The notes beneath the pieces are model-generated. The model saw nothing but the letters and a program-made list of their open reading frames with translations. It did no database searches and was not told the DNA's origin. Shown here piece after piece: positions 22,201 to 37,200 of a stretch of 64,000 bases of DNA (position 1 is the stretch's first letter; every line of letters begins with the position of its first letter). The stretch covers positions 39,873,667 through 39,937,666 of the forward strand of contig OY282610.1 of NCBI GenBank assembly GCA_958298945.1, written 5' to 3'. This DNA comes from Atherix ibis. Taxonomy: Eukaryota > Arthropoda > Insecta > Diptera > Athericidae. The position numbers were made by a program, and so were the translations under genes.

Positions 22201-25200
22201 TTCCTTTCCTCGCTAAAGCATGGACAGAGGAAAAATACTTGTTCTGCATCTTCGAATGTCGGTTAAAAATTAGGGCATGTCGCGTCAACTTCCAATTTAA
22301 AATGAAATAGATATACCCTAAACTATCCATGTCCTGTCAGAAATTGGGCCATATAGTGGTTCATTTAATCGATAGATCCCAGTATCGTTGCCATCTCGCT
22401 ACTGTATTTCCTCCTTGCTGACGGTGAGTTGATGGCTTTTATTTCCCTACTACCGCCCATGATATATGCTTGCTCTTTCATCTGCAAAAAAACTCGATTG
22501 GCAGCATGGTAGCAATAATACAGACACCGTCATACGAGATAGACAGATATACCGCCATCACCTGTTACTTTTATCTGTCCGTGAACATAGCGCCTGGCCA
22601 TATAGGGGCTGTGTAGAATATCAAAGAGCTGATAATTGTGGATAGGCGATCGAGTAGGCTCTGCTGGACCCTCCATGATTAGGCATGATCTTTGCTAAGG
22701 CATTCACAACGCGACTTACCTTTTTAACAGCGATTCTCAGATGTTCTTGAGATTAGGGCATTGTTGAGATCAGACAACTATTAGGAAAAGGATAAGCTTG
22801 AGATCACGACGATCTTGAGGTGCGATTATTATTGAGATTAGGACGTTATTGTGATCAAGAAACTAGTGAAGATACGACAGTGTTGAGGTCAGAGAGTTAT
22901 TTAGATATCAAAGCATTATTGAGATTCGGCCGTTTTTGAGATTGTGGCACTGTTGAGATTAACGCGAATAATTTTTGACATTGCGAATAATTTTTGACAT
23001 TGCGAATAATTTAGAGATCAGCACACGATTCTTAGGAAAGTCCTAAGATCCGAACAATGTTGAGGCCAGAGCGTTGCTGAGGTCAGGTGGTTGGAGCGTT
23101 ATTGAGATCCGAACGCTCTTGAGATTGGGGCCATGTTATATGAGGGCATTGTTGAGATCAGACAACTATTAGGAGAAGGATAAGGTTGAGATCACGACGA
23201 TCTTGAGCTGCGGTTATTGTTGAGATCAGGACGTTATTGTGATCAGGAAACTGGCGAGGTTACGACAATGTTGAGGTCAGAGAGTTATTTAGATATCAAA
23301 GCATTATTGTGATTCGGACGTTTTTGAGATTGTGCACTGTTGAGATTAACGCGAATAATTTTTGACATTGCGAATAATTTAGAGATCAGCACACGATTCT
23401 TAGGAAAGTCCTTAGATCCGAACAATGTTGAGGCCAGAGCGTTGCTGAGGTCAGGTGGTTCGAGCGTTATTAAGATCACAACGCTCTTGAGATTGGGGCC
23501 ATGTTATATGAGGGCATTGTTGAGATCAGACAACTATTAGGAGAAGGATAAGCTTGAGATCACGACGATCTTGAGGTGCGGTTATTGCTGAGATCAGGAC
23601 GTTATTGTGATCAGGAAACTGGCGAGGTTACGACAATGTTGAGGTCAGACAGTTATTTAGATATCAAAGCATTATTGAGATTCGGACGTTTTTGAGATTG
23701 TGCACTGTTGAGATTAACGCGAATAATTTTTGACATTGCGAATAATTTTTGACATTGCGAATAATTTAGAGATCAGCACACGATTCTTAGGAAAGTCCTA
23801 AGATCCGGACAATGTTGAGGCCAGAGCGCTGCTGAGGTCAGGTGGTTCGAGCGTTATTGAGTTCCGAACGCTCTTGAGATTGGGGCCATGTTATATGAGG
23901 ACATTGTTGAGATCAGTTTACTGTTGAGATCGAGTCGTTATGGATATTAGAGCGTTGTTGTGATCAGGTCACTCTTATGATTAGGTGGTTATTATTCAGA
24001 TTAAGGCATTACTGATATCGGAGCATTTACTGTCGAGGTTAGGGCACTATCGAGATAGTGACAGCGATGGAACTTGAGGGCAAATAAAGAGAATCAAAAG
24101 GTCATGGAACAATAAATTTTGATTTATAGTAAATTAATTAGAAATATTAAAAATTCTCTTACATTGCATTTAAATAAGAATTGAAATTTTTGCTGTTTTA
24201 CAAATTCCAATTAATGCGAACGTTGTGATTTGCGCTCGAAGAAGAATCCAAAAATCAAAAAATGAATGTTATTCTTCATTGACCTTACGGAGATCCATTA
24301 ATAATATTCCTCTTCCGCTAATATCGTATGCCCTCTTCTTTTCGTGATATTGTATTGTCCAGTCCCCCTCCCTTCTCCCCCCGTTGCCATACACTTACAT
24401 TTCTTATTGTCCTTAACGAATTCGTTAAATATCAGACGTTAAATACCAAATCATCATTATAATCATCAACGTAAAATCGACATCGCCATCATCATCATGG
24501 CCAGCGTTACCTCCAATATCGTCTCTACCTTTCCCTCATTAATTTTACATAATTTTAAATACGAACATACAAATTGAATTGATCAATTGGATATTAAAAT
24601 TAAATTTGATTTTTCAGTTAATTAAATTGAATTTCCGCATTAAAACAAAATCCTACAATTTGCAGCTGATCTTTTTCAATCCAATCAGAAAACTAATAAA
24701 TTTCATTAGAAAAAAAAAATAAAGTGAATTTAAAAAATATAAATTATAAAGTGTGAAGAAAAAACTATAAAACAAAAATATTTTTCCAGAAAAAAAAACA
24801 GAACAGAACACAATAAATTGAAAATTAATTATTCAATTTGCAAAAAAGTCTAAAATTGATAATATTTTTCGGGGGGGTTAAAAACTCGCTGATTGATTGA
24901 AGTGTTCTTGAAAAAACTACAATCACTTAACGTTGGAAAAAATAAGTTAGCGATTTCGTTTCTTTTTAATTAATTTGAATAAGTTTTGTGTGTTAACGTA
25001 CACACTTATTTCCAGTAGTTTATAAAAAAATATCCCTTGAAACCGTTCAGTTTTTATTTCAAGGTATTATTTTCATTTCGAATATGAAAAGACGAAGATA
25101 AAAATGAAAATATTGGACTGAGTCCTGTACTGTTGGAAACTTATCCATGAATAGTGAGCGTACTGAGGGCTGCACAATTTAGAAAATTACCCTCCATATT

Positions 25201-28200
25201 CCAGAGGTTTACCTGAAACTTCGAGAAATTCTTAAGCATTATCCTGCAAATTTCCCTTTCATTGCAATTTACACAAATATTTCCTCGTAATTGCTTAAAA
25301 ATCCCCTTTAATTTTACTAGAATTTCCTCTTTATTCATTCAAATTTTTAGCGCAGTTTCACCGTAATTTCTCTTTCAGTCTTTCCAAATTTTATTGCAGT
25401 TTCCCAACAATCCAAAAATTTCCCTTTAATTATTTCCAAAAATTTCTTGCAGTTTTCTAAAAAAAATGTTCAAAATTAAGCAAAAATTTCTTTTCAATTT
25501 TTCAAAATTTTCTTGCAGATTACCAAACATTTTCTTTTGACTTTCCCAAATTTTTCGGATAGGTTTTCAGAATTTCGTATACGATTTACCTTTTATTGCG
25601 GGGCAGCTTCCCAACAATTTTTGTATAATTTCATTTTAATTTTTTCCAAAATTTTCTTGCAGTTTTCTAAAAATTTCTCTAAAATTTAACAAAAATTTTC
25701 TTGCAGTTTGGCAAAAATTTCCATTCGTCTTATCGAAAACCTTCGGATAGGCTTTCAAAAATTTGTGTATGATTTTCTGAAAATTTCCCTTTTATTTCGG
25801 AGCAGTTTCTCAAAAAATTTCTCTTTAATTCTTTCCAAAAAAATTTTGCAGTTTTCTAAAAAAAATTTTACAATTTATCAAAAATTTCCTTTTAATTTAT
25901 CAAAAATTTCTTGCAGTTTGCCAAAAATTTCCATTTAACTCATTGAAAATTTTTGAATAGGCTTTCAGAAATTTGTGTATGATTTTCCAAAAATGTCCCT
26001 TTTATTTCGGAGCAGTTTCCAAAAAAATTCTCTTTAATTTTTCCAAAAAAAAATTTTTAGTTTCTCAAAAATTTCCTTTTATCTTTTCAAAATTTTCTGC
26101 TAGTTTCCACAAAAACTAATGTTTGACTTATCAAAATTTTTCGGAGAGGTTTGCAGAAAGTCGTATACGATTTTCCGAAAATTTACCTTTCATTTCGGGT
26201 CAGTTTCCCAAAAAATTTCTCTTTAATTCTTTTCAAAATTTTTTTGCAGTTTTCTAAAAATTCCTCTGCAATTTATAAAATTTTCCTTTTAATTTAGCAA
26301 AAATTTTCTTGCAGTTTTCCAAACATTTTTCTTTGACTTTCCCAAATTTTTCGGATAGGTTTTCAGAAATTCGTATACGATTTTCCGAAAATTTCCCTTT
26401 TATTTCGGGGCACTTTCCCAAAAAATGTCTCTTTAATTCTTTTCAAATTTTTTTTGCAGTTTTCTAAAAATTTCTGTACAATTTATCAAAAATTTCCATT
26501 TAATTTATTAAAAATTTTCTGTCCGTTTTCTAAAAATTTTTTTTACAATTTCTCAAAAATTTCCTTTTAATTTTTGAAAAATTTTTCTTGCAGTTTGCCA
26601 AAAATTTCCATTTGACGCATCCAAAATTTTCGGAAAGGTTTTCAGTAATTTGTGTACAATTCTCCGAAAATTTCCCTTTAATTCTTTCCAAAATTTTCTT
26701 GCAGTTTTCTGAAAATTTCTCTATAATTTATCGAAAATTTCCTTTTAATTCTTCCAAAAAATTTCTTGCAGTTTTCTAAAAAATTTTCTACAATTTATCA
26801 AAAATTTCCTTTTAATTTTTCAAAATTTTCTTGCAGTTTTCCAAAAATTTTTATTTGATTTATACAAAATTGCAGTAATTTGTGTACGATTTCCAAAAAA
26901 ATTAATTTTAATTTTTCCGAAATTGCTGGAAAACTTTCCAAAAAATTCTATTCAATTTTCCAAAGACTTTTTTTAATTTCGTTTTTCTCTTTCAATTTCA
27001 AAATGTCCGCAAGTATGTAAGCAAATATCACATAAAAATTACTCACCTATTTACATATTTATGTGTACACACGTAGACTATTATTGAAGAAGATTGAGTT
27101 TATTTAATGAAAACGATTACGAAACGATAGACGATGGCAGATTTTTTATGGAAAATTTTAGAGGCCAAATTCTTCAAAAACTTGATCTCGCGAGTATGTA
27201 CAATAGATGCGGCCGCCGCCTGCCTTAATGATGATCTGCAATTTTAAAGTACTTTGTGAATGGTGTTTACACGACGGATAGTCCAAGGTAATTTAATAGG
27301 AAAATAACAAAATAAATACGATTGAAGAAAATCTCTTAGAAAATCTAATTTTGAGTAGATAATCAGAAAATGGCATGAATTTTGAAAAGGTTTTTATTCA
27401 AAATTTAATCGAACAATTCGAAAAATTTAATTCGCATCATGAAAATAAACGAATTTGGATATTTTTATTGTTGGTTTATTTTATTATATTTTATTCAATT
27501 TTATTCAAGCTTTTATTATAATAAGAAAATATAAAATTCAAAGAAACAGAAGAAAAAACATGTTCTCTATAGTCGAGAATTGGATTATGTTCGGCCAACT
27601 CGAAGGATGCACTGTGTGAGTTTAGAAATAAAAAATTTGTTTTTTTCTCATTTTTATAGTAGCAATAAAAAAAAATGTTCGATAAAGGACAAATTGACAA
27701 TAACTTTTTCTGCAATTTTTCGTAAATTTTTCGATAAACAAAACCTTTTAAATATTTTACAATTTTCTTTCTATAAAACTTAAGAGCCTTGACAGCTGAC
27801 ATGCTCAAAATTATATTAAAAGGTCTCTGAATGAATACTTCGTTACCAATATTTAAGAGATTATCTGCTTGGTTCGATACCCAGAATTGTTTTGGTCAAC
27901 AAATTTTAGGCAGTTATTCCCACGATTTTGTGGATCAATAAATTTTGGGCAAAAATTTCCACGTTTTTGTGGATCCACAAATTTTGGGCAAAAATTCCCA
28001 CGATTTTCTGGATCAATAAATTTTTGGCAAAAATTTCCACGTTTTTGTGGATCCACAAATTTTGGGCAAAAATTCCCACGATTTTGTGGATCAATAAATT
28101 TTGGGCAAAAATTTCCACGATTTTGTGGATCAATAAATTTTATCCAAAACTTCTCACGATTTTGTGGATCAACAAATTTTATCCAAAACTTCCCACGATT

Positions 28201-31200
28201 TTGTGGATCAACAAATTTTAGGCAAAAATTCCCACGATTTTCTGGATCAACAAATTTTATACAAAACTTCCCACGATTTTGTGGATCAACAAATTGAAGG
28301 TTAAATTTACACGATTTTGTGCATCAACAAATTGAAGGTTAAAATTATCAAGATTCTGTGGATGAACAAATTTTGGGGAAAAATTCCCACGATTTTGTGG
28401 ATCAACAAATTTAAGGCAATGATTCCCATTTGTTTGTGGATCAACAAATTTAAGGCAATGATTCCCATGTTTTTGTGGATCAACAAATTGAAGGCTAAAA
28501 TTTGCACGATTTTGTAGATCAACAAATTTTAGGATCAACAAATTTTGGGCAAAAATTTGCACGATTTTATGGATGAACAAATTTTAGGCAAAAATTTCCA
28601 TGATTTTGTGGTTCAACAAATTTTAGGATCAACAAATTTTAGGATCAACAAATTTTGGGCAAAGATTTCCACGATTTTGTGGATCAACAAATTTTGGGCA
28701 AAAATTATCAAGATTCTGTGGATCAACAAATTTTAGGCAAAAATTCCCACAATTCTGTGGATCAACAAATTTTAGGCAAAAATTCCCACGATTTTCTGGA
28801 TCAACAAATTTTATACAAAGCTTCCCACGATTTTGTGGATCAACAAATTTTGGCCAAAAATTCCCACGATTTTGTGGATCAACAAATTTTAGGATCAACA
28901 AATTTTGGGCAAAAATTTCCACGATTTTGTGGATCAACAATTTTTGGGCAAAAATTTCCACGATTTTGTGGATCAACAAATTTTGGGCAAAAATTCCCAA
29001 GATTCTGTGGATCAACAAATTTTAGGCGAAAATTCGCACGATTTTCTGGATCAACAAATTTTATACAAAACTTCCCACGATTTTCTGGATCAACAAATTT
29101 TAGGCGAAAATTCCCACGATTTTGTGGATCAACAAATTTTAGGCAAAAATTCCCACGATTTTCTGGATCAACAAATTTTATCCAAAACTTCCCACGATTT
29201 TGTGGATCAACAAATTTTAGGCAAAAATTCCCACGATTCTGTGGATCAACAAAATTTTGGGCAAAAATTTCCACAATTTTGTGGATCAACAAATTTTGGC
29301 CAAAAATTCCCACGATTTTGTGGATCAACAAATTTTAGGATCAACAAATTTTGGGCAAAAATTTCCACGATTTTGTGAATCAACAAATTTTGGGCGAAAA
29401 TTCCCACGATTTTGTGGATCAACAAATTTTGGGCAAAAATTTCCACGATTCTGTGGATCAACAAATTTTATACAAAACTTACCACGATTTTCTGGATCAA
29501 CAAATTTTAGGCGAAAATTCCCACGATTTTGTGGATCAACAAATTTTAGGCAAAAATTCCCACAATTTTCTGGATCAACAAATTTTATCCAAAACTTCCC
29601 ACGATTTTGTGGATCAACAAATTGAAGGTAAAATTTACACGATTTTGTGCATCAACAAATTGAAGGCTGAAATTATCAAGATTCTGTGGATGAACAAATT
29701 TTGGGGAAAAATTCCCACGATTTTGTGGATCAACAAATTTTAGGATCAACAAGTTTTAGGATCAGCAAATTGTTGGCAAAAATGTCCACAATTTTGTGGA
29801 TCAACAAATTTTGGGAAAAAATTTCCACGATTTTGTGGATCAACAAATTTTAGGCAAAAATTATCAAGATTCTGTGGATCAACAAATTTTAGGCAAAAAT
29901 TCCCACAATTCTGTGGATCAACAAATTTTATACAAAACTTCCCACGATTTTGTGGATCAACAAATTTTAGGCAAAAATTTCCACGATTTTCTGGATCAAC
30001 AAATTTTATCCAAAACTTCCCACGATTTTGTGGATCAACAAATTTTAGGCAAAAATTCCCACGATTTTAGGATCAACAAATTTTGGGTAAAAATTTCCAC
30101 GATTTTGTGGATCAACAAATTTTGGGCAATAATTTCCACGATTTTGAGGATCAACAAATTTTGGGCAAAAATTCTAATGATTCAAAGTAAAATTCTACCT
30201 TTGCGAGATAAGTTAGCCTTTCAAAAATTGAAATGATTCACGTAAATAGTGCTTAATTATTGACATCCTGTTTTGTAATGAATATAGAAACTTTCTCAGA
30301 AAAAGGAAGTTTTAATGGAATTTTTCCAAATATTCTAAAAAACCCTCCCAAATTTAAAAAAAAATTAAAGGGTTTTTTTTACCAACTTCTGAAAATAACT
30401 AAAAGATGCCAATTAGAAGAAAGAATAGAAAAATGGAACTTAGTTTCAAAAACTCCTCAGGACTTAAAACTATTTGACAAAAATAAAATTTTCTCATTTA
30501 ACTGAAATTTTATTAAAATAAAATCACTGAAAATGTTTCTTAATTTAACTTAAAAAAAAATAAATAAAAGTGACAATTTTTAGAAACAATTAAAAGCTTT
30601 TCAATTTCGCTTTTTTAATAATAAATTTGACTAAAAGACGATTTTAATAAATATTCAAAACATTATCGGTCTGCGTTCTTAATCACTTTCGAAATAACAT
30701 ATTTCGAAGAAAAGAAAAAAACTATAAATCCATTTCGAAAATATAACTTCCCACAGTATAGTTTGCCTAATGCAATTGTCAGAAGAACAGGCCGAAAATT
30801 GATGGTACCAATTTTAAGTACATGCGCAAAAGTGGAACATTAAAACAGATGGCGTTAGGATAAACAGTGTGCAACCATGCGCATTTCTTTCAAATTGAGT
30901 TCATCCAATTGCCTTAGGTTGTTTAGTGGCGGCGCCACTTACTTTTAGTTGCGAAAATCTGATATTTGCTTTTTAAAAAAAAATTTATCTTTTTTCTTTT
31001 CTTTTTTTTTGTAGCAACAATTGTGAAGATGTAAAGAAAATTTCTAAATTTACAATATGGATCCTCAGATTCTCATCTAATATTTAACGTCCCCTCCAGC
31101 CGCCTCCCCGCTTCGACGGGTAAGGAATTTTCAACTAATAAGAAAGTCCAAACTCTTACGAAACTCTTACGAAACTCTTTCGCATCTTCTTTAAATAATT

Positions 31201-34200
31201 TCCGAGAATGTCGTGACCTTTTTTTCCGCCGCTTTTTTTTCTCTAATATTTTTTTTCGAACGAGAAAAATAAAAATTGCAGAAAGTGAAAAAAAAAACAA
31301 GAAAAACGTTACCAAAAAACAATCAAACTAAATAGATGAGACCAAAGCTTATGAAGCGATTAAAAATATTAAACACGAAATTGAATTAGTCGATGGGAGA
31401 AAAGTGCACGAAAATCATTTTCCAAATGGCGACGTTGTAGTTTTTGTTTGTTTTTCTTTTGTTTTCTCGGAGGTGGAGGCGGCGGGTAAGTTTATTATTA
31501 TCAACTTTTCTTATTATTATTAGCTTTTTTAAATTTTTTTTTTTTGGCTATTGGCAACTGGAAACCGTTTTAATCTTTCTTTCTGTTCAATCTTTTTAAA
31601 CAGCACGAACAGCATGAATATAGTTCTGTGTGGCTGGAGAATGTTTATTTGGGGGTTTTTTTTTGTTCAAGAATCATTTTTATTGCAAAAAAAAAATGAA
31701 CCATCAAAGAACCACCAAACATCAACTATTGAAAAATTGTGTATGCGAGCCTAGGCAGCTAGCTGGAACGGTTCAGTCAAGATTCATAGGTCAATGCAAA
31801 TGTGTCAGAGTTGATAATGATGAATTTGTTTTCGCATTTAACTCGTCAAAATGTGGGTAGCACAGACAAAAAGAAGAAGAAAAATCATTTTGGATAAGGA
31901 GAAAAAAATGAATTTCGAAAAATTAGAAAAATGAAGCGCGAATGAGAAACAGCAATTGAAAGGTATAGTAAGGGTCCTATGCATGCGCCAGCGAGAGTGA
32001 TATAGACTTTATGGGGCCTTCAGCGATTTAACACGAACATCGTGAGCTCAAGGGGTCATGGGTTTTTTCTTTTACATAGCGGGTCAAGAGAGAAATTATG
32101 GAATAGTTCAATGGAGTGGAAAAATATACTGTAACTTTTTCTCTATGCTCCACCACTTCTTCTTTTCTCCATCGTCTCATACACGTATCCTACCTAAATA
32201 TAAGAAGAAGACTCAAAATGTTTAAACTGAAATGATAATCTTCTTTATTCCAACTATTGTTGTTCGGCTGCTGTTATTGCTGTTTGCTATTATTGGTTTT
32301 GTAGAATTTTTTCTTCTTCTTTCTCTACTCCCGTGAGAGGTCTTAGATGGGCCTCTTTAGTACCTCGTACGTTCTCCTTTTGTATCGCTATTGATTTTAT
32401 TCAAGAAAATGCCAAAAGCGTGAAAGATTGCCTTCATTAGCTGAATAAATATTGAACGAAGCATAAAAAAAACGAAGCGCTTCCCAATCGGCTTGTATTC
32501 TTATAAGAATAGGTCACGTAATGAAAAAGTGAAAGAACCCAACAACAATAGATAGATGAGTTTAGTTGAGTTCTTAGATGTTCGACAAAAGGCAGCATTC
32601 GGTATTTTTTGGAATTATTCTGAAGGACCAGAGACGAAGAAAATAGATCGAGATCGAAAGAATGAACAATAATAAATGAATGATTGTTTATTGTAATTCG
32701 TTGAGGGCAAATCCGTTCGCTGTCGTGAATAAATTTGTTGATTCATCATCATCATTACAGATCACAGATCACAGATCACAGATCGCATAGCCCTCGTCCC
32801 CGATCGCCGGTCCAAGATCAACGATACCAGACTCTAGATCCCAGACCTCCGATTCCAGATCACCGATTCCAGTTCCCCCAAACCCAAATAACAGATGCCC
32901 TTACCTTTTTGCCGGGACGTGTACATCGCCAGAGTTTCGTTATGCGAATCGAAACAATACGCGAGGCTGAGTACCTCGTAGAAGTGGCATGTTCAGCGTT
33001 TTGGTAATGTTCCAAGCACATAAACGTGTCGGAGTCAAAAGAATGGTGGTCTATGGGAGCGCATTATTTTTTTCCTTTCTTTTTTTGTTTGTTTGTTTTT
33101 TATTTATTTTTTACTGCTCCTTCGCCAGAGTCTCTTTCGTTTCGTTTTCTGAATAGAAAGAAAGACGTCGTCTTATCCCACTTGATTCGTCCGCTCTCCA
33201 TTATATTCCCATAATTTACATACTAAGCACAAAAACCATCAATAGAGACTGCCTTAAAACCGAAGGGAACTGAAGATAATCCATAAGGTACATACCTACG
33301 TGCGGGTACCAAACGAAAATCGAAAAGAAGACATTTAAAATGGAAAAATGAAGCGATCAAAGTGTGTTATAAGGTACACTTGCCTATACCATATAAGAAA
33401 ATAAATGCAAGGTAATCAAGTTAAAAAGAAGCAATCAGAATGGAATGAATTTGTTTTTCTTCATTATTATTCTTAGGTCTTCAGTTATTTCGGTTTGTTT
33501 TGGCTTTTAACTCTACTTCTATGGTATTTTTGCTGTTTGGAAAGAACAAATCCTAAGTAAATAAATTAGCTTCGAAGTTAAGCAGACAAGGTCTCGATGA
33601 CCGCGACGGGGATGATGACGAAAAAAAAAAAAAACTTAAACAACACTTTTTGAGAACAGTTTCTGTATTTTGATAAATTTTCTTTTCGTCGATTGGTTCC
33701 GTTGTCGATCGAGTTTGGATTCCGTTACGAGTGTACCTAACCTATCTGCCTACACACCTTTCTACCTGCCTACCTGTTGCCTATGTGTAGCTAGACTTCT
33801 CTCCACATACCATCTCGTAATCGTAAATCATGCAATGGATCGAGTTTGGATTCCTTTCACATCGTTCCGAGCATATCGATTCGATGGATTGTCGTCCCCA
33901 TCATCATCCGCACTGTCATGATCACATGCGTCGCTCATCATTTTGATGATCGTCAACCATTATCGTGGTAATCGTCGTATCATGATCGTTATTATGATCA
34001 GCATAAATAGAGGAGAATAGTTTACGAACAGCCAGTAATTTTGGCCACGTACGAATGCGATTATTTCGGAGCATGTTTGGTGAAAAGTACCCAATTGTTG
34101 TGGGCAAAATCCAAAGCCAACCCGAACGCATCTCCCCATGAATAAGTGGGTTTGGTATGTGCACGTACTGCTCACACGAATAGCAAACAGGCTAGATCTT

Positions 34201-37200
34201 CATTACTATTCGATATTCATCGAAAGTCATTGTCATAATTGTCATTGTTGTCAATTGGTGTCGTGTCGCAGAGTCGTTAGCATTGTTGTGCAGCCTGCGT
34301 AAGTGTTTTTCCTCGTATCCAGCCGGTATAGTCATCGCAGCCGCAATCGTGATCGGCATCATGATCACCATTGCTCTATTCGTACTCGAAGTTTGGTCAT
34401 TACTATTCATGACCATCGCATGGATCTTCACCATTGCTTCGTGATCATCAGACACCACCACCAGCAGCCAGCAATGATTACCAGTTCGTGTAATTTGTGT
34501 TTTCTTTATTAGCTTGCGTAATGACATCGATTGGCTTGGGCTCGGATCCGATTGGTTTGGTACGGCTTGGATTGGTCGGAAATTGATTTCAATTAAATTC
34601 CAAAGTTGTTCGGATCGAATTGGATAAGGTGCCTTGGATGTGTTTGTTTTGTTAAGGATCTCTTCATATCGGATCACGTCAAAACTATGATCCCATCCAC
34701 AATCAATTGCCGAAGCTTCCAATTGACTTAGCTGGAAGTGTAAAGAAGATGTGCCTCCACAATAGGTTCGGCTCGTTTCGGGGCCACACACCACCAAATA
34801 TACCTTTTCGAAATTACCAAAATTTTCTACTGTCAGAAATGCTATCTTAGTGCGATCGTCGTCAAGATCACCCGCATCATCCTCATCCCATACTATCTAT
34901 AGTCGAAATGAGAAGAGTTTCCATGCGAAGCCGTTCCTTTTCGTTGAGATCAATTGCTTGGATCATTGATCAAAGATTTTCCCATCGTTTGAGAATCACG
35001 TCGAATTTTGCTGCTGTCACCTCGCGCAACTCACAGCCGACAATCCCAAACTTGGTCTTAAGTAAACATACAGCAACGCCATCAGAATGGTCGGTCACAT
35101 GCCTACACACATAAGTAGTTCGAGGCATGAACGTTAGAAAGTAAGTAACGAAGTAACCAAAGCACCGTTGATAGACAGCCAGATAGGAAGGAAGGCATGA
35201 AACTGGGTGGGTTCGAAGATAGCTCCGTCATTATTTTTCATCTATCAACCGTAGTAATCTCACTAACCAAATTTCTGCATTCATGCTCCCATGCAACATC
35301 GATTAGTCTGACTTTAAGTAAACTTTACCATATTTACTCTGGGCACAATCTGTTTACTGATCCTAACACACACTTTGAGACTGTCAGACGATATTTTTTT
35401 TTACTAAGCAAATCTACGTTGACGATGTTTAGGACGCACCTGAGTTACGAGGCTTTTACCTACTAAGCCTATTCGGTTTGTTGGGGCTGATGATGGTGCT
35501 GCTATTATTGCTGCTGATGACGAGATGATTAACTCCACTCGTGCAAATTCCACTCCTCATATTGATTCTGTTCTATTCGCGCTATCGAAATTGGGAACTG
35601 AACCTTGGGACTGCCCCTCACATCGTTGCCATCGAATCTTCCAATTACAGCACAGCACGACACACATTCTTCCATTTCATCTTTAACTGACATGAAAAAA
35701 ATAAGAAGAAAAATTGTTGTTTTTTTTCGTCTCTTTTGCGAATATGTTCAATTATTTTTTCATGTTTCGACTATAATCCCATCGTGGTAGTTTTTCGAAA
35801 TTTCAATTTTCTCTGCGATCGATTTTTGCTGTTATTTTTCTCGATGACTATTCATCAAAAGGTAAAACTATTAACTTAAAGATTTTGCTTTAAAAAAAAA
35901 AAAACGACTTGCTGGGCGGAAGAGGGGCAACCAAGGAGCGATTGAAGTCTGGCAAATTTGAAGATATAGTAAATGCCAAAAGAGAAGAGGCCAACAATTA
36001 TTTTGGGCGGCATCTGGAGGCTGGGGGAAAGAGAAAACTTTATCGAGATTATCGTAAAAAGGTAAACGATAGACGGTGTGGGTGGAGGGAGGAAGGGAGA
36101 CACCATAGTAGTCTGTAGGTTGTTTTGTTTTCTTTTTTTTTGTATTTATTTTTACCGAAATGGGCACATTTCGATTTTGATTTGTTGATATTTCGTTTGC
36201 CTTGAATTTAGAAAATTGCTTAGCCGTATCGCGTCATGCAACATTATTTCGTGTACATGCAATAATCATCTTTTGCTGTCCGCTAGCAGGCAAAGAGCAT
36301 AAAATTTTTTATGCGATTCCAAAACGGAAAATGATCAGATGCATTTTATTCTTTTTGTTTTTTATTTTTTTTCAATAGTTGGGATGGGATTTAAATTCTG
36401 TTCGCATATTTCGAATTTAGTCAAATTCCAGCAATATTTATTCCTTCACTGCTCTTTTTAGAGAAATTCGAATAGAAAAATTTATTTCCTTTTTTCTTCA
36501 TCGTTAATTTGGTAGGAAATAGTGGTTGGGGGAAGAGAGAGAAGTGAAGGAATAAATATTGCAGGTATGGAAGGGATTTTAAGTTTTTTTCGTGCAGTTC
36601 GATATTTTTTGGTTAATCGAGTAAAATTTGAACAGAAACATTGATTTTTAAAATTTTTATCTGATAAGAATTTGGAAAATGGGAAAGGAGAAGGCAACAA
36701 GGGAAAAGCGAAGGAATAAAAATTTTATAAATGGAAAAGATTTAAAGGTTTTTCGTGCAGTTCAATAATCTTTGGTTAATCGAGTAAATTTCTGCGAGAA
36801 ATTTAAACAGAAAAATTGATTTTTAAAATTTTTATCTGATAAGAATTTGAAAAATGGCAAAGGAGAAGGCAACAAGGGAAAGGCGAAGGAATAGAAATTG
36901 TAGAAATGAAAGAGATTTCAGTTTTTTTTCGTGCAGTTCGATAATCTTTGGTTAATCGAGTAAATTTCGGCGAGAAATTTAAACAGAAAAATTGATTTTT
37001 AAAATTTTTATCTGATAAGAATTTGAAAAATGTCAAATGAGAAGGCAATAAGGGAAAGGCGAAGGAATAGAAATTGTAGAAATGAAAGAGATTTCAGTTT
37101 TTTTCCGTGCAGTTCGATAATCTTTGGTTAATCGAGTAAATTTCGGCCAGAAATTTAAACAGAAAAATTGATTTTTAAAATTCTTATCTGATAAGAATTT

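Larger units (their letters stand above)
30171..36480. other. Intron 1, 6.3 kb of largely unique sequence
   Basis: The longest non-repetitive part of the intron, with higher GC at 32740-35600 than elsewhere. An ACAGATC microsatellite (about 32757-32785) grades into irregular CCAGATC-type repeats to about 32890. GATCAT-rich stretches lie at 33880-34440. The longest frame is a 201-codon minus-strand one (34192-34797) discussed separately. No splice-bounded exon with a recognisable domain is seen. Confidence 0.55.

Noticed and set aside
25126..26990. Repeated TTTCTTGCAG strings as splice acceptors
   Set aside because: They lie on the plus strand, opposite to the only gene, and recur because of the tandem repeat.
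27885..30170. Regular spacing that could suggest a CRISPR array
   Set aside because: There are no unique spacers: the whole 39-bp unit repeats, and the setting is eukaryotic.
27853..30236. Long open frames (up to 227 codons) in both directions
   Set aside because: They are produced by a stop-free 39-bp repeat and occur in several frames at once; no start context or protein-like composition.
31430..31490. GGAGGCGGCGGGTAAGTTT as a donor of a nested plus-strand gene
   Set aside because: Good donor match but no open, domain-bearing exon precedes it and no partner acceptor can be assigned.
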